Assembly: GCF_020531915.1 (NCBI RefSeq)
Contig: NZ_JAJAVG010000008.1
Coordinates: 434,001 to 498,000, forward strand
Reading direction: 5' to 3'
Length of the DNA stretch: 64,000 nt
Source of the DNA: Methylovorus mays
GTDB taxonomy: Bacteria; Pseudomonadota; Gammaproteobacteria; Burkholderiales; Methylophilaceae
Shown: positions 33,674 to 42,617 of the stretch, piece after piece
How positions within the stretch are numbered: the first letter of the stretch is position 1
How the letters are laid out: each line of letters starts with the position of its first letter
Notes under the pieces: model-generated
What the model saw: only the letters and a program-made list of their open reading frames with translations
Database searches by the model: none
Told to the model about the DNA's origin: nothing
Translations under genes and position numbers: made by a program

Positions 33674-34656
33674 GCGACACACTGGAAATCATCCCGCCCC
33701 CGGCCACTCCCCCACGCAAGGTAGCGGGTGTCAAAGAAACCGGTGCGGCAAAAACAGCGCGTATTCCCATCAAGATTGTGCCGCAACCTGCTATGCGCAA
33801 ACCGGAATGGATACGTATGAAAGTGCCAGATAGTGCGCGCTTTCAGGAGATAAAACAGGTATTGCGTGAGAACAATCTGCATACCGTCTGCGAAGAAGCA
33901 TCCTGCCCCAATATCGGAGAATGCTTTAGTGGCGGGACTGCCACTTTCATGATTCTGGGAGATATCTGCACGCGTCGCTGCCCATTCTGTGACGTTGCGC
34001 ATGGCAAACCACTGCCGCCAGATGTCAACGAACCTGAGAATCTCGCCCGCACCATTGCCCAGATGCGCCTGCGCTATGTCGTGATTACCAGTGTAGACCG
34101 TGACGATCTCAAGGATGGCGGCGCCCAGCATTTTGTCGACTGCATACGCGCAGTCCGCAGCCAATCCCCCGCCATCAAAATTGAAATTCTGGTGCCCGAT
34201 TTTCGCGGTCGCCTGGACCGTGCAATGGAAATCCTGTCGCAAGTCCCGCCCGACGTCATGAATCACAACCTTGAAACAGTGCCACGCCTTTACAAGCAAG
34301 CGCGGCCCGGTTCTGATTATCAGAACTCCCTGGACCTGCTGAAAGCCTTCGGCGACCAGCATCCTGATACTCCCACCAAGTCTGGACTGATGCTCGGCCT
34401 CGGCGAAACCGACGACGAGATTCTGCAGGTAATGCGGGATCTGCGCGCGCATGGTGTCACCATGCTGACACTGGGCCAATACCTGCAACCCAGTCCGCAC
34501 CATTTGCCCGTGGTCAGATTCGTCACACCGGAACGATTCGCCCAGTTTGAGCAAGAAGCTCTCGCCATGGGCTTTGTCAATGCCAGCTGCGGCCCCATGG
34601 TACGCTCGTCCTACCACGCTGACGAGCAAGCACACGCAGCAGGTACTCCACTCTAA
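33670..34656 (+). CDS. lipA: Lipoyl synthase (radical SAM)
   Basis: Inserts sulfur at C6 and C8 of protein-bound octanoyl groups. 328 residues with both cluster motifs: auxiliary [12 protein letters not shown] and radical [13 protein letters not shown]. The C-terminal serine ligand is seen in [13 protein letters not shown]. The N-terminal 40 residues are Pro-rich and variable. Last gene of the elongation/lipoate cluster. Confidence 0.97.
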   Translation: MSDTLEIIPPPATPPRKVAGVKETGAAKTARIPIKIVPQPAMRKPEWIRMKVPDSARFQEIKQVLRENNLHTVCEEASCPNIGECFSGGTATFMILGDICTRRCPFCDVAHGKPLPPDVNEPENLARTIAQMRLRYVVITSVDRDDLKDGGAQHFVDCIRAVRSQSPAIKIEILVPDFRGRLDRAMEILSQVPPDVMNHNLETVPRLYKQARPGSDYQNSLDLLKAFGDQHPDTPTKSGLMLGLGETDDEILQVMRDLRAHGVTMLTLGQYLQPSPHHLPVVRFVTPERFAQFEQEALAMGFVNASCGPMVRSSYHADEQAHAAGTPL

Positions 34657-34675
34657 CGCCCCCCGCCACTATGCT

Positions 34676-34706
34676 TAACCTCCATCCGCTCACCGGAAGG
34701 AGGTTA
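34676..34706 (+). terminator. Hairpin downstream of lipA
   Basis: Arms TAACCTCC / GGAGGTTA plus an inner TCCG / CGGA separated by an A-A mismatch, loop CTCAC. A stable 12-bp stem 20 nt after the lipA stop, but without a T tract, so it may be a factor-dependent terminator or mRNA-stabilising structure. Confidence 0.55.
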
Positions 34707-35615
34707 GCGCATCTTCCTGCTTTATTCGCACACCACTAACGTGGAATCTCCCTGATACAGCAGCCTCGACATTCCACATGCGTGCAATTTCCGTCGCCAT
34801 CCATCAAAGCCTTAACACCTCAATCCCCAGCTAGATTTAACTCCTGTTGCAGAACTTTTTCTTCAAGCATGAATAGGCATGATGACTTTATTAATTCATC
34901 ATTATCACATCCTGCTTTTTCCTCATAACTTCTCATCCAATTCACTTTTATCAAGAAATTAAGCACTTCTTCCATTGCAAAAACCCAATAAATTATGGAT
35001 TAATCTTAAACTGAATTTCAGTCATTACTATTATTCATGCTGGGGCAGAATTGATTAGATAGAGAGCAAATTGTAAAGGTTAGTTAAAAACTTATTCAAA
35101 GAAATATTATGCAACCAGTCATGATTTTGGCGCATAGCATTACGCATATCAGAGGGAGAAAAAAAGTAAATTTGCATCAGATCATTAATGCAAAATTTCA
35201 TGTCTCCCTACAAAGCACTATTTGGATGCAATTTGCGGACTTATGAGGTCTGCAGACTGATTGGCACGCGCACGCCACATAGCATTGTGATGATTAATAT
35301 ACAAAATATTAAGATGCCAATTTGTTGCCGGGGAGCATCCATTAATATGAAAAATGCCTGGTCAGCATTTGCCATATGTCGCATTCAACAAAAAATGTGA
35401 CCCACCATCACAGGGGAATTGATAAAGCCACCGTGGAGAAGCAGCAACTTTCCACATGATCACAGCTAAACGTCATCATGCCGTCCTAAACTTATCCTCC
35501 ACTTAATATTTCACTTTTTCACATGAGAGACGGCAGCACCTGCCCCAAGGGGATATTACCCTGCAGGGCAAACCTATTTATCGTTAGACACGAAAGCTAA
35601 GAAATTAAAAATGAA
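34707..35615. other. AT-rich gap of about 0.9 kb without a convincing gene
   Basis: No supported gene between lipA and the sensor kinase. The base composition is clearly richer in A+T than the flanks, from about 34850 on. A 70-codon frame at 35188-35400 has no ribosome site or protein-like pattern and is not accepted. No tRNA-like cloverleaf or direct repeat was recognised. Together with the following genes it marks the left edge of an accessory segment. Confidence 0.5.
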
Positions 35616-35630
35616 ATGGGGAAAACAAAA

Positions 35631-37004
35631 ATGGAGATAGGCCCAACAAGTCCAGACTTCTTAATGGCCGCCTTAATCGCATGGCTTTTGCCTGTCATCT
35701 CTTGGGGCTTGATGCAAAGCCAGTTTTCCATGTCAAAAAAATCCTGGTGTCTGGGCCATCTATTACTGGCCATTTCCCTGCTGCAGCTTCTCGTATTCCC
35801 AGGGTCAACCCTTCATTGGGTCACATTCATCTGCATCCTCATCGCCAATACCTTGTGCGCTTACAGCTTGGCGCTGGAACTCACCAATATCATTCAATGG
35901 CGAATGTGGGCCATTATCCTTGGCGTGGTCTGCGCTGCCTATGCCCTGATCCAGCAGGCAGGTCATCGCGAATTGAGCGTGCTATTCACGCAGTTCATAT
36001 TCGCATTACAACTTTCCGGATTGTGCCTGCTTGCATTCAAGTTACACAAACAAGCATCCCTGGAGAATGCAAAGTGGCTGGGATACAGCTATACCCCAGC
36101 GCTTATCGGCGTGCTGGAGATGCCAGACACGCCTCTATTCAATCATGTGCCATTACCCATGAGCATGCCATTAGACGGCGACCTGTTCTATATCTGCCTG
36201 CTTTCCTCCAGCATCTTCTCGCAATTCGCCTATCTTGCCCTGATTTATGAAAAAGGGGCCGCAAAAAAAGTAACGGGACACATGAAGGAAGCCGACGCAG
36301 ATGAGCTTCATCATCTGAATGAAATCGCCCATAACGCCAGGCAAGAAGTACTGCTCGAACTCACGCCTTACCTTGCCCATGAACTCAGCCAGCCACTCTC
36401 CAGCATATTGCTTGAGATACAGTACATTGAACGGTTACTACCCAAAGAAAATGCCATTGATCAGGAAATCCTTGCTGCCACGAATCGCATCTCATCCGCA
36501 GCTCAAGCAGCATCCCGCATCGTCAACAATATCCGTTCCTTTATTAAACCTTCGGCAACCACCCATCGCAAAGTTTCCATTAATGAGCTAATCGCCAAGG
36601 CCCATGATCTTGTTCACGCGTATGCGGGAAAAGCCGGCGTGAATTTTGTATTTACCCCGCCCGAACACCCGATGTTCATTATTGGTGACCAGGCCATGCT
36701 GATCCAGGTGCTCGTCAATATTTATCGCAACAGCATTGATGCAATGCGCGACGCGCCCAACAAGATCATCCATGTTAGCGCGTATATGCAGGCGATATTT
36801 CCCTGTATTGAAATCACAGATAGCGGTGATGGATTTAAAAATCTTGAAACACTCGGCACGCCATTCATGACCACAAAAGAAAATGGGCTTGGACTGGGAC
36901 TTGCTATTTCAAGCTCAATCATGCGGTTGCATCAAGGAGAGATTCTTTTTTCAAACGCTAAGGAAGGGGGCGCAAAAATCAAGTTACGTTTCAGAAGTAG
37001 TTAA
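35631..37004 (+). CDS. Membrane sensor histidine kinase, FixL-type H-box
   Basis: About 457 residues. About seven hydrophobic segments fill the first 200 residues (no PAS, HAMP or periplasmic domain evident). The cytoplasmic kinase core has H-box AHELSQPLSSILLE (phosphorylated His), N-box NIYRNSIDAM, G1 DSGDGF and G2 GLGLGLAIS. The AHELxQPL form is typical of the FixL/TodS-like group. ATG 35631 is preferred over the ATG five codons earlier because GGGGA precedes it by 8 nt. It pairs with the response regulator 62 bp downstream. The signal sensed is unknown; the membrane domain is the sensor by elimination. Confidence 0.88.
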   Translation: MEIGPTSPDFLMAALIAWLLPVISWGLMQSQFSMSKKSWCLGHLLLAISLLQLLVFPGSTLHWVTFICILIANTLCAYSLALELTNIIQWRMWAIILGVVCAAYALIQQAGHRELSVLFTQFIFALQLSGLCLLAFKLHKQASLENAKWLGYSYTPALIGVLEMPDTPLFNHVPLPMSMPLDGDLFYICLLSSSIFSQFAYLALIYEKGAAKKVTGHMKEADADELHHLNEIAHNARQEVLLELTPYLAHELSQPLSSILLEIQYIERLLPKENAIDQEILAATNRISSAAQAASRIVNNIRSFIKPSATTHRKVSINELIAKAHDLVHAYAGKAGVNFVFTPPEHPMFIIGDQAMLIQVLVNIYRNSIDAMRDAPNKIIHVSAYMQAIFPCIEITDSGDGFKNLETLGTPFMTTKENGLGLGLAISSSIMRLHQGEILFSNAKEGGAKIKLRFRSS

Positions 37005-37066
37005 CTTATGTAATCCATCGAAAAACATAAATCCAAAACACTCTCTCGGGGAAAGTACTTATTAAT

Positions 37067-37702
37067 ATGGAACTACTCAATAGCCATAGTAAGAACGTCA
37101 TCATCATTGACGACGATCCAGCGATCAATGCATCCATGTCGCGCTTTTTGACATTGGCGGGGTACCAATGCCACGTATTCGGTTCGGCCGTCGGTGTAAT
37201 CAGCTTCATCAAAGAACATACTGAGTTTCTGACGACCCCTTCATGCATCGTTTGCGACAACCAGATGAGCGGCATGACAGGGTTGCAGCTCCAGGAAGCG
37301 TTGCAAGACAAGGACATTAACGTACCATTAATTCTGATCAGTGGAGAAAGCGATGTTCACGAAGTCGCCAGCGGATTCAGAAAGGGGGCAATTGACTTTC
37401 TGATCAAGCCGCTAGATGTTAACAAGCTTGAACAGGCCACCGAAAAAGCCCTGGCCTACCACTCCACACAATTGCAATCGACCAGCAGCAAATCCATCCT
37501 GGCCAGCCGGGTGGCTTTGCTTACGCCACGTGAACGCGAAGTGGCACGTCTGGTGGCTAAAGGGCACACCAACCTTGGGGTGGCATTAAATCTCAATATT
37601 GCATTAAGAACGGTTAAGCTGCACCGGCACCGTGCATTAAAAAAGCTGAACGCTTCGGGCCTGGTCGATCTGGTGAAAATCAGTGAGCTAGTAGATTTGT
37701 AG
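37067..37702 (+). CDS. FixJ-type response regulator (REC + LuxR HTH)
   Basis: 211 residues. Receiver domain 1-125: acidic pocket IIDDDP, phospho-acceptor Asp in CIVCDNQMSGM, switch Ser in LISGES, Lys in FLIKPLD. C-terminal LuxR/NarL helix-turn-helix about 145-205: LTPREREVARLVAKGHTNLGVALNLNIALRTVKLHRHR. Cognate partner of the upstream kinase. The genes it controls are not evident; nearby candidates are the kinase operon itself, the convergent surface protein and xoxF (inference). Confidence 0.9.
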   Translation: MELLNSHSKNVIIIDDDPAINASMSRFLTLAGYQCHVFGSAVGVISFIKEHTEFLTTPSCIVCDNQMSGMTGLQLQEALQDKDINVPLILISGESDVHEVASGFRKGAIDFLIKPLDVNKLEQATEKALAYHSTQLQSTSSKSILASRVALLTPREREVARLVAKGHTNLGVALNLNIALRTVKLHRHRALKKLNASGLVDLVKISELVDL

Positions 37703-37775
37703 ATATCGTGCTGATCAATAGAAATAACACCTCATGACGCAACACCCAGGGTCGTTTCCGTACTCGTTATTGCAA

Positions 37776-37909
37776 GGCAACCAACGCTGCATATGCATTG
37801 GTTGCCAACACACAGTCTTTCGTCTCGCCGGATACCAGGCTACACGCCCAGGCTATGTGGCATTTCCCAACTCCGCGTAGCCCACCAAACCCTCGGCCTC
37901 AGCTACGCG
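37776..37909. repeat. Two adjacent long inverted repeats between convergent genes
   Basis: First: arms GGCAACCAA (37776-37784) / TTGGTTGCC (37798-37806) enclosing the 10-bp palindrome TGCATATGCA. Second: arms CGCGTAGC (37874-37881) / GCTACGCG (37902-37909), loop 20 nt. They lie between the response regulator and the end of the surface-protein gene. Neither has a T tract. They may end transcription from both sides or be remnants of a mobile boundary. Confidence 0.5.
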
Positions 37910-37941
37910 ATTCCACCTGCAGGCATTCTCTCGTCCGTCTA

Positions 37942-40251
37942 TCACTCCACCTGGACCTGGAAGAGTACATTCCCACTGGCAGACGGGTTGAGGATCCCAT
38001 CAAAACTCCATTGCATTTCCCCCTTGCCACCCTTTGACTGCGTGGCCGAGCAGGCTACCGGTGTGCTGGTGTTCTGGGGGGTTGTCTTCAGGCAGTTGCC
38101 TAAGTCCGGCGGCGTCGTGCCCGCACTCGCCGACTGGAAGATCGTATACGCCGGCGTGCTGTCCGAGATCACTATCGTGCTCATCGGGCTGCTGCTCTTG
38201 TTGGTGTAGGTAACACGGTATTCCAGAATGTCTCCGCTCTTGGCTTGGTTCTTGGTGCCGAAGGTGCCACTGTTTGTCACGTTACGAACCTCTTTCACCA
38301 AGGAGAAGGCATTGTTGCCCACCGTGGTAGTCTCTGTGACGCTGTAGCTGGCACTCAGGCTGGGGCTGGCGTTGCTGAAGCTGAACGTGCCGCTGAGGGT
38401 CGTGATGTTGCTGTTGCCGTTCATTGCGGTGGCGGGAACGCTGACCACACTCACCAGGCACATAACCTCACCCTGTATCACCGTGACCGGCCCGGTAATG
38501 AGGCTGGCATTGCTTTGACGACTACCCGTGCAACCCGTGTCAGTGTAAAGCGCGTTATTCCAGCCGCTGATCGTGGGGGTGGAGACTTGGCTGCTGCTGA
38601 AGCTGACGCTGCCCCCTGTGCCCGCCGTGAAGGTGTGGCTGTAAGAGACGGTTCCTCCGGCTTGGCCGGACTGCGTGCCGTTACTGGTGAAGGTGCTGAC
38701 CGGGACCAGGCCGAAGTTGAGAACGGCAGTACCGCTGGCGGGGGCGCTGAAGCTGATGCGCTGGGTGCTGCGGCTGTAGGTGTAGCTAATGCTATTGACG
38801 TTAGTGGCGGTGTCACTCGGCAACACGGTGCCGTTGGCGTTGGCGCCTGTGCCCAGGTAGGTGTTGGGTGCCGTGACGCTGACGCAGAGCGGACTGCCTG
38901 CCGTGACGCTACTGGGGATGTTGAAGGCCCAGGCGCCGTTGCCGTCGGTGGTGGTGGTGCCGTAGCTGGTGCTGCCGCAGTCACTCAGGCTGAGGCTGAG
39001 GTTGCTGATGCCGGCCTCATTGCCGTTACGCAGGCCGTCGTTCGGAGTGCCGGTGTTGCTGGTGCCGTTAGGGGCACCACCGTCATTGAACACGACGCCG
39101 GAAAGACCGTTCAGCTGGTTGACAATAGTGCAGGTGAAGTCGGCATTCGCCACCATTTTATTGGCAGGGATGGTGAGCACGCTGCCCGTGAGAGTACCAA
39201 TGGCGCCGGTGCCGTTATTGTCGGTGCTGCCGTTGGCGTCTACGCAACTGGCGGAGACTGGCTGCTTGGACCAGCCGAGCGGACCGGCGGATTCGGTAAT
39301 GGTGGCTTCCTGCCCGGCGGTGCCGCTGAAGGTGGTGGGGTGCTGCACAGCGGTGCCGGCGGTCACCGTGGTGATGCTGGCGGTGGTGGCCGAGAGGCCT
39401 TTCAGCTCAAACGTGAAGGTGCCAACACCGCCTTGCGATTGCTTGGCGATCTTCACACGCGGATTAACCAGCACGCTGATCTCGTCGTTGGTGCTTTGCC
39501 AGACGGTGTAGGCGGCAGCGGTGCTGCCCATTGTGATGAGGTTCATCGGGGCAACACCGATGGTATTGCGTGTCCCGTTGGTGAAGGCCGTCGCGAAGAG
39601 GTGATCGCTGTCTTTGGTCCAGTTGCTCACCGTCAACGCATAGCTGTTGAGGGTAAGGGTGGCGACTTTCAAGCTGGCAAAGCCGCTGCTGTCCAGGTCG
39701 ATGGTACTGGCCGCGTTCTGGCTTAAGGTGCCCAGGCTGATCGTCTTGCCACCAGCGATCTTGAGCGTACCTCCAACCAGGACGATATTGACGTTGAGGT
39801 TGGTAAGGTTGTCTGTCAGGATCAGTGTGGCGCCACTGTTGACCGTGATGGTGCCGCTGCCGGTGATCGTGCCGACGCTGAAGGTGCCGCTGGTGAGTGT
39901 CACACTGGCATTGGTGCCAAGCGCGAGTGTGCCACTAATGCTGGTATTGGCGCTACGCGTCACGCTTTGGCTGTTGATGTCGAGCGTGGCACCATTATCT
40001 ACCGTCACCACGCTGCCAGCGGGCACGCCACTATTGCCACCGTAGCTTAAGGTACCAGCGCTCACTGTGGTGTTACCACTGTAGGTATTTGCGTATGACA
40101 GGGTCACCTTACCAGCGCCAGTCTTGGTGACTGTTCCGTCATTCCAGAGCAGAGCACTAACTAATAGAGTGGCGCCAGATGCGGCAATATGCGACCCGAA
40201 AAGCAAGGTAAACCTGGGCATACAAATGGGGGGAAGTTGGCGATTGCTCAC
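37942..40251 (-). CDS. Large surface-type protein with autotransporter-, SdrD-B- and DUF11-like domains, no clear export signal
   Basis: 769 residues, very rich in Ser/Thr/Gly/Asn/Val and nearly free of Lys/Arg. Order: a passenger-associated repeat (about 43-70, TKTGAGKVTLSYANTYSG), beta-helix-like stretches to about 270, a prealbumin/SpaA-like domain (270-380), an SdrD B-like domain (381-510, GLSGVVFNDGGAPNGTSNTG), a linker domain, and a DUF11-like C-terminal domain (650-769, EYRVTYTNKSSSPMSTIVISD) ending SGNVLFQVQVE, a common natural end for this family. The N-terminus (MSNRQLPPICMPRFTLLFG...) is only weakly hydrophobic and joins abruptly to mid-passenger sequence, so the gene looks 5'-truncated or recombined. 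No outer-membrane beta-barrel, LPXTG or sorting signal is seen. Confidence 0.75.
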   Translation of the reverse strand: MSNRQLPPICMPRFTLLFGSHIAASGATLLVSALLWNDGTVTKTGAGKVTLSYANTYSGNTTVSAGTLSYGGNSGVPAGSVVTVDNGATLDINSQSVTRSANTSISGTLALGTNASVTLTSGTFSVGTITGSGTITVNSGATLILTDNLTNLNVNIVLVGGTLKIAGGKTISLGTLSQNAASTIDLDSSGFASLKVATLTLNSYALTVSNWTKDSDHLFATAFTNGTRNTIGVAPMNLITMGSTAAAYTVWQSTNDEISVLVNPRVKIAKQSQGGVGTFTFELKGLSATTASITTVTAGTAVQHPTTFSGTAGQEATITESAGPLGWSKQPVSASCVDANGSTDNNGTGAIGTLTGSVLTIPANKMVANADFTCTIVNQLNGLSGVVFNDGGAPNGTSNTGTPNDGLRNGNEAGISNLSLSLSDCGSTSYGTTTTDGNGAWAFNIPSSVTAGSPLCVSVTAPNTYLGTGANANGTVLPSDTATNVNSISYTYSRSTQRISFSAPASGTAVLNFGLVPVSTFTSNGTQSGQAGGTVSYSHTFTAGTGGSVSFSSSQVSTPTISGWNNALYTDTGCTGSRQSNASLITGPVTVIQGEVMCLVSVVSVPATAMNGNSNITTLSGTFSFSNASPSLSASYSVTETTTVGNNAFSLVKEVRNVTNSGTFGTKNQAKSGDILEYRVTYTNKSSSPMSTIVISDSTPAYTIFQSASAGTTPPDLGNCLKTTPQNTSTPVACSATQSKGGKGEMQWSFDGILNPSASGNVLFQVQVE

Positions 40252-40647
40252 CTACTTTTTATGGAAATGGGAAGGGTGAAGGGAAGTGAACTAAGGCGCA
40301 GATTCTGATTGTCTTAAATATGAAATATGACTTTTCTCATGGACTGAATCAGTTAGTTGAAGTTTCTGAAACTTGGAATGAAAATACTATCTTAACTTTA
40401 TGTTTATATTGTTTTTTTACAAAAACTTACCAAGCACCCTCATGCTGAGGCATATCGAAAATGGGGGACGATAAGAACTAAAAAAAAGTGGGGATCCAGA
40501 GAAAAATGCAGGGGACGTCGGGTACTCAAAATTGACAGCCATGGCATGTTTATTTTTTGAGATTCCCGCTTTTTTGCAGCGATTGGAAAATGCAAATTTT
40601 TGGCTGTGGATGACAGCCTTGAGTTTTTTATTTTGTGGTGACCTAAA
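40252..40647. other. Intergenic region between surface-protein gene and MocR gene
   Basis: About 400 bp, AT-rich around 40310-40440. On the minus strand it lies upstream of the surface-protein gene, where a missing signal peptide would be expected, but no in-frame or shifted continuation with signal-peptide character was seen. It is also immediately downstream of the MocR gene; no clear intrinsic terminator was found. Confidence 0.45.
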
Positions 40648-42141
40648 TCACCGTGTAAACAGCCCTATCACATGCTTAATCTTCAGGATGAGCTCCTTCA
40701 TCTGAAACTCGTCCAGATGGGAATAGCCTAAAAGCACGCCCGGCAGGCGACTGCTTTCGGCCGCGTAATGAATATTCTGGACCAGCTGAATGCCGGCTAG
40801 CTTTACATGCTCAGCCCAGACAACAGGCGGGATGGAAAGTTTAAACCCCAACCAGAAAAACAGGCCAGCCTCTGGCATACGAAATGACACCAGTTCGCCC
40901 AGCTCATCCAAAAGCAGGTTGGCGGCGTACAAGCGACGTTGGTTGTAAATACGGGAGGCACGACGCACCAATCGGTGGAATTCCCCATTCTGGATAAGTT
41001 CGGTAATGGCTGACTGACTCACCGGGTCGTCTACTTGCCCCATCAACTGGCGTTGGCGTGCGCATTTATCAATGAACTGCGGCGTATTGGCGATGTAGCC
41101 TACTTGGCGATCAGCAGGCAACACGCTCGGCAGCGCGCCGAGATAGATGATCCGTTTGCGCATATTGCCCGTCGCGACGGGCGGAAACGCAGGTCTATTG
41201 AAAAAGAGATGCTGGGAATAATCAGCCGCAATAATGTGAAAATCCAGCTCATCGGCGACCTGCAGCAGTCGTCGTCTACGCGCAACGCTCAGGGAGACGG
41301 TAGTCGGGTATTGCACCTGATGAGTGACAAAAATGGCCTTCACCGGATGATGGCGGCAAAGTGCTTCTATCTCGTCATCTTTCACCCCAGCCTCATCAAT
41401 ATCGGCAAACAGAATACGCGCACCTAGCGACTCAAATACACTCAAGGCTTCCGCGGGGGCCCAACGTTCAAAAATCACGTAATCGCCAGGAGATAGTAAA
41501 GCACGCGCGCTGATATAAATGCTCTGTTGTAATCCGCGTGTCAGGCAAAGCTGATCAACCGCCACATTAAAGCCACACTCCTCATGCAATAAACCAGCTA
41601 CGGCCTGCCGGAACGTGGGGTGCCCTCTGTAGTCGGGTGCTTCCATATAGGAGGCACGCGCGACTTTAGCCATGGCACGCTTGGAGGCCCGGATGTAGGT
41701 TTCATATGGAATAACCCGTTTGTCCGGCAATCCCTCGCCCAACAACAGCATAGGGGTTTGCTGCGGCGTAATTGGCATGGACGCGCTGGCGGAGAATGCC
41801 AAGTCCAGTGCCGGGACCTCCAACAGCTGGGTTTTTGCAGGATAAGGCAGAGCCTCAGAAACAAAGGTTCCTCGTCGATGCTGAGTGGTAAGCCAGCCCT
41901 GAGCAATCAGTTCGTCGTATGAAAGTACAATGGTTTTGCGGTTAACGTTCAGCATCGCCGCTAGCTCGCGGCTGCCTGGCATGACGGTATTGGGTGGCAG
42001 TCGCCCCTGGCGGATTTTTTCAACGATTTGCTCGGCAATTTGCAGGTAAAGCGCCGTGCCAGGCTTGAATGGACTGAAATCAATATTCAGGTTCCAGGTA
42101 CGACGTAAACTTTGGCCATGTGACGACATAGTGCGCGTCAT
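40648..42141 (-). CDS. MocR/PdxR-family regulator with degenerate PLP site
   Basis: 497 residues. N-terminal GntR-type winged HTH (about 20-95: ALYLQIAEQIVEKIRQGRLP, MPGSRELAAMLNVNRKTIVLSYDEL, GWLTTQHRRGTFV), linker, then an aminotransferase-I-like domain (about 150-490). The usual GTxSKxLxPxxRxGY segment reads GALPSVLPADRQVGY: the Schiff-base Lys is Ser339 and the phosphate-binding Arg is Gln346. Upstream, the EDDY motif reads AADY, so the Asp that holds the PLP ring nitrogen is Ala306. The spacings (33 and 7) match GabR Asp279/Lys312/Arg319. PLP binding is therefore doubtful and another ligand is likely. Divergent from xoxF. A second Met (MSSHGQS) four codons in is an alternative start. Confidence 0.9.
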   Translation of the reverse strand: MTRTMSSHGQSLRRTWNLNIDFSPFKPGTALYLQIAEQIVEKIRQGRLPPNTVMPGSRELAAMLNVNRKTIVLSYDELIAQGWLTTQHRRGTFVSEALPYPAKTQLLEVPALDLAFSASASMPITPQQTPMLLLGEGLPDKRVIPYETYIRASKRAMAKVARASYMEAPDYRGHPTFRQAVAGLLHEECGFNVAVDQLCLTRGLQQSIYISARALLSPGDYVIFERWAPAEALSVFESLGARILFADIDEAGVKDDEIEALCRHHPVKAIFVTHQVQYPTTVSLSVARRRRLLQVADELDFHIIAADYSQHLFFNRPAFPPVATGNMRKRIIYLGALPSVLPADRQVGYIANTPQFIDKCARQRQLMGQVDDPVSQSAITELIQNGEFHRLVRRASRIYNQRRLYAANLLLDELGELVSFRMPEAGLFFWLGFKLSIPPVVWAEHVKLAGIQLVQNIHYAAESSRLPGVLLGYSHLDEFQMKELILKIKHVIGLFTR

Positions 42142-42251
42142 GCCATACGCACCTGTTGCACATCTGGATCGATCAGTGTTGCAGCGTTAAACATGGGAAA
42201 TTTCATCAGGGATCAGCCCCTGAATTGTCGCTCATTGACCCCTGGTAAAAT

Positions 42252-42285
42252 TGTAGCAATTTGTATATTAAATGTTACAATTTGT
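42252..42285. promoter_or_regulatory. Direct-repeat operator candidate between MocR gene and xoxF
   Basis: Two 13-bp direct repeats, TGTAGCAATTTGT (42252-42264) and TGTTACAATTTGT (42273-42285), identical at 11 of 13 positions and 21 bp apart, i.e. two helical turns. MocR-family regulators commonly bind direct repeats on one helical face. The same bases also give an inverted repeat ATTGTAGCA / TGTTACAAT. On the minus strand TTGTAA and TACAAT (19-bp spacer) could be the promoter of the regulator itself, about 100 nt before its start, so autoregulation is likely. Confidence 0.5.
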
Positions 42286-42491
42286 TGGCATTCACTTGCC
42301 CGCATGTTGCAGCATGTATGTGTACACTTCACGCCAAAACCTGATACATCCAAGCTAACAAGGCAAACTAGGATTGCCACAGTCCACTGCCAGCTTAATT
42401 TCTCACTGCCTGGCCCCCAATGATGATCGCCATCTGGACCATTTGGACCCTTAAAGTTATTTCATCTGGCTCACGCCATCCATTTTACGTT

Positions 42492-42532
42492 TCGTTACAG
42501 TCTTTCGCTTCAAACCTTAATTTCTCGTTACA
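42492..42532 (+). promoter_or_regulatory. Repeated TCGTTACA upstream of xoxF
   Basis: TCGTTACA occurs at 42492-42499 and 42525-42532, 33 bp apart (about three turns), 86-126 bp before the xoxF start. It shares GTTACA with the right half of the upstream repeat. It may be a second regulator-binding region in the xoxF promoter; no convincing sigma-70 -35/-10 pair was fixed. Confidence 0.35.
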
Positions 42533-42617
42533 TATTTGAGGTTTGGTCAGAAAAAGGGGCTCAACCCCATTCCCACAGCTATGGTGGCGTAAGACTTAAA
42601 CAATGGAGATTTTAAAG

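Noticed and set aside
35188-35400. 70-codon frame in the AT-rich gap
   Set aside because: No ribosome-binding site and the translated sequence is not protein-like.
37776-37806. Possible integron attC-like site
   Set aside because: GTTGCCA does not fit the GTTRRRY core and no integrase or cassette array is present.
38245-39726. 493-codon plus-strand frame rich in Gly/Ala
   Set aside because: Antisense shadow of the surface-protein gene; the minus frame has recognisable domains and this one has none.
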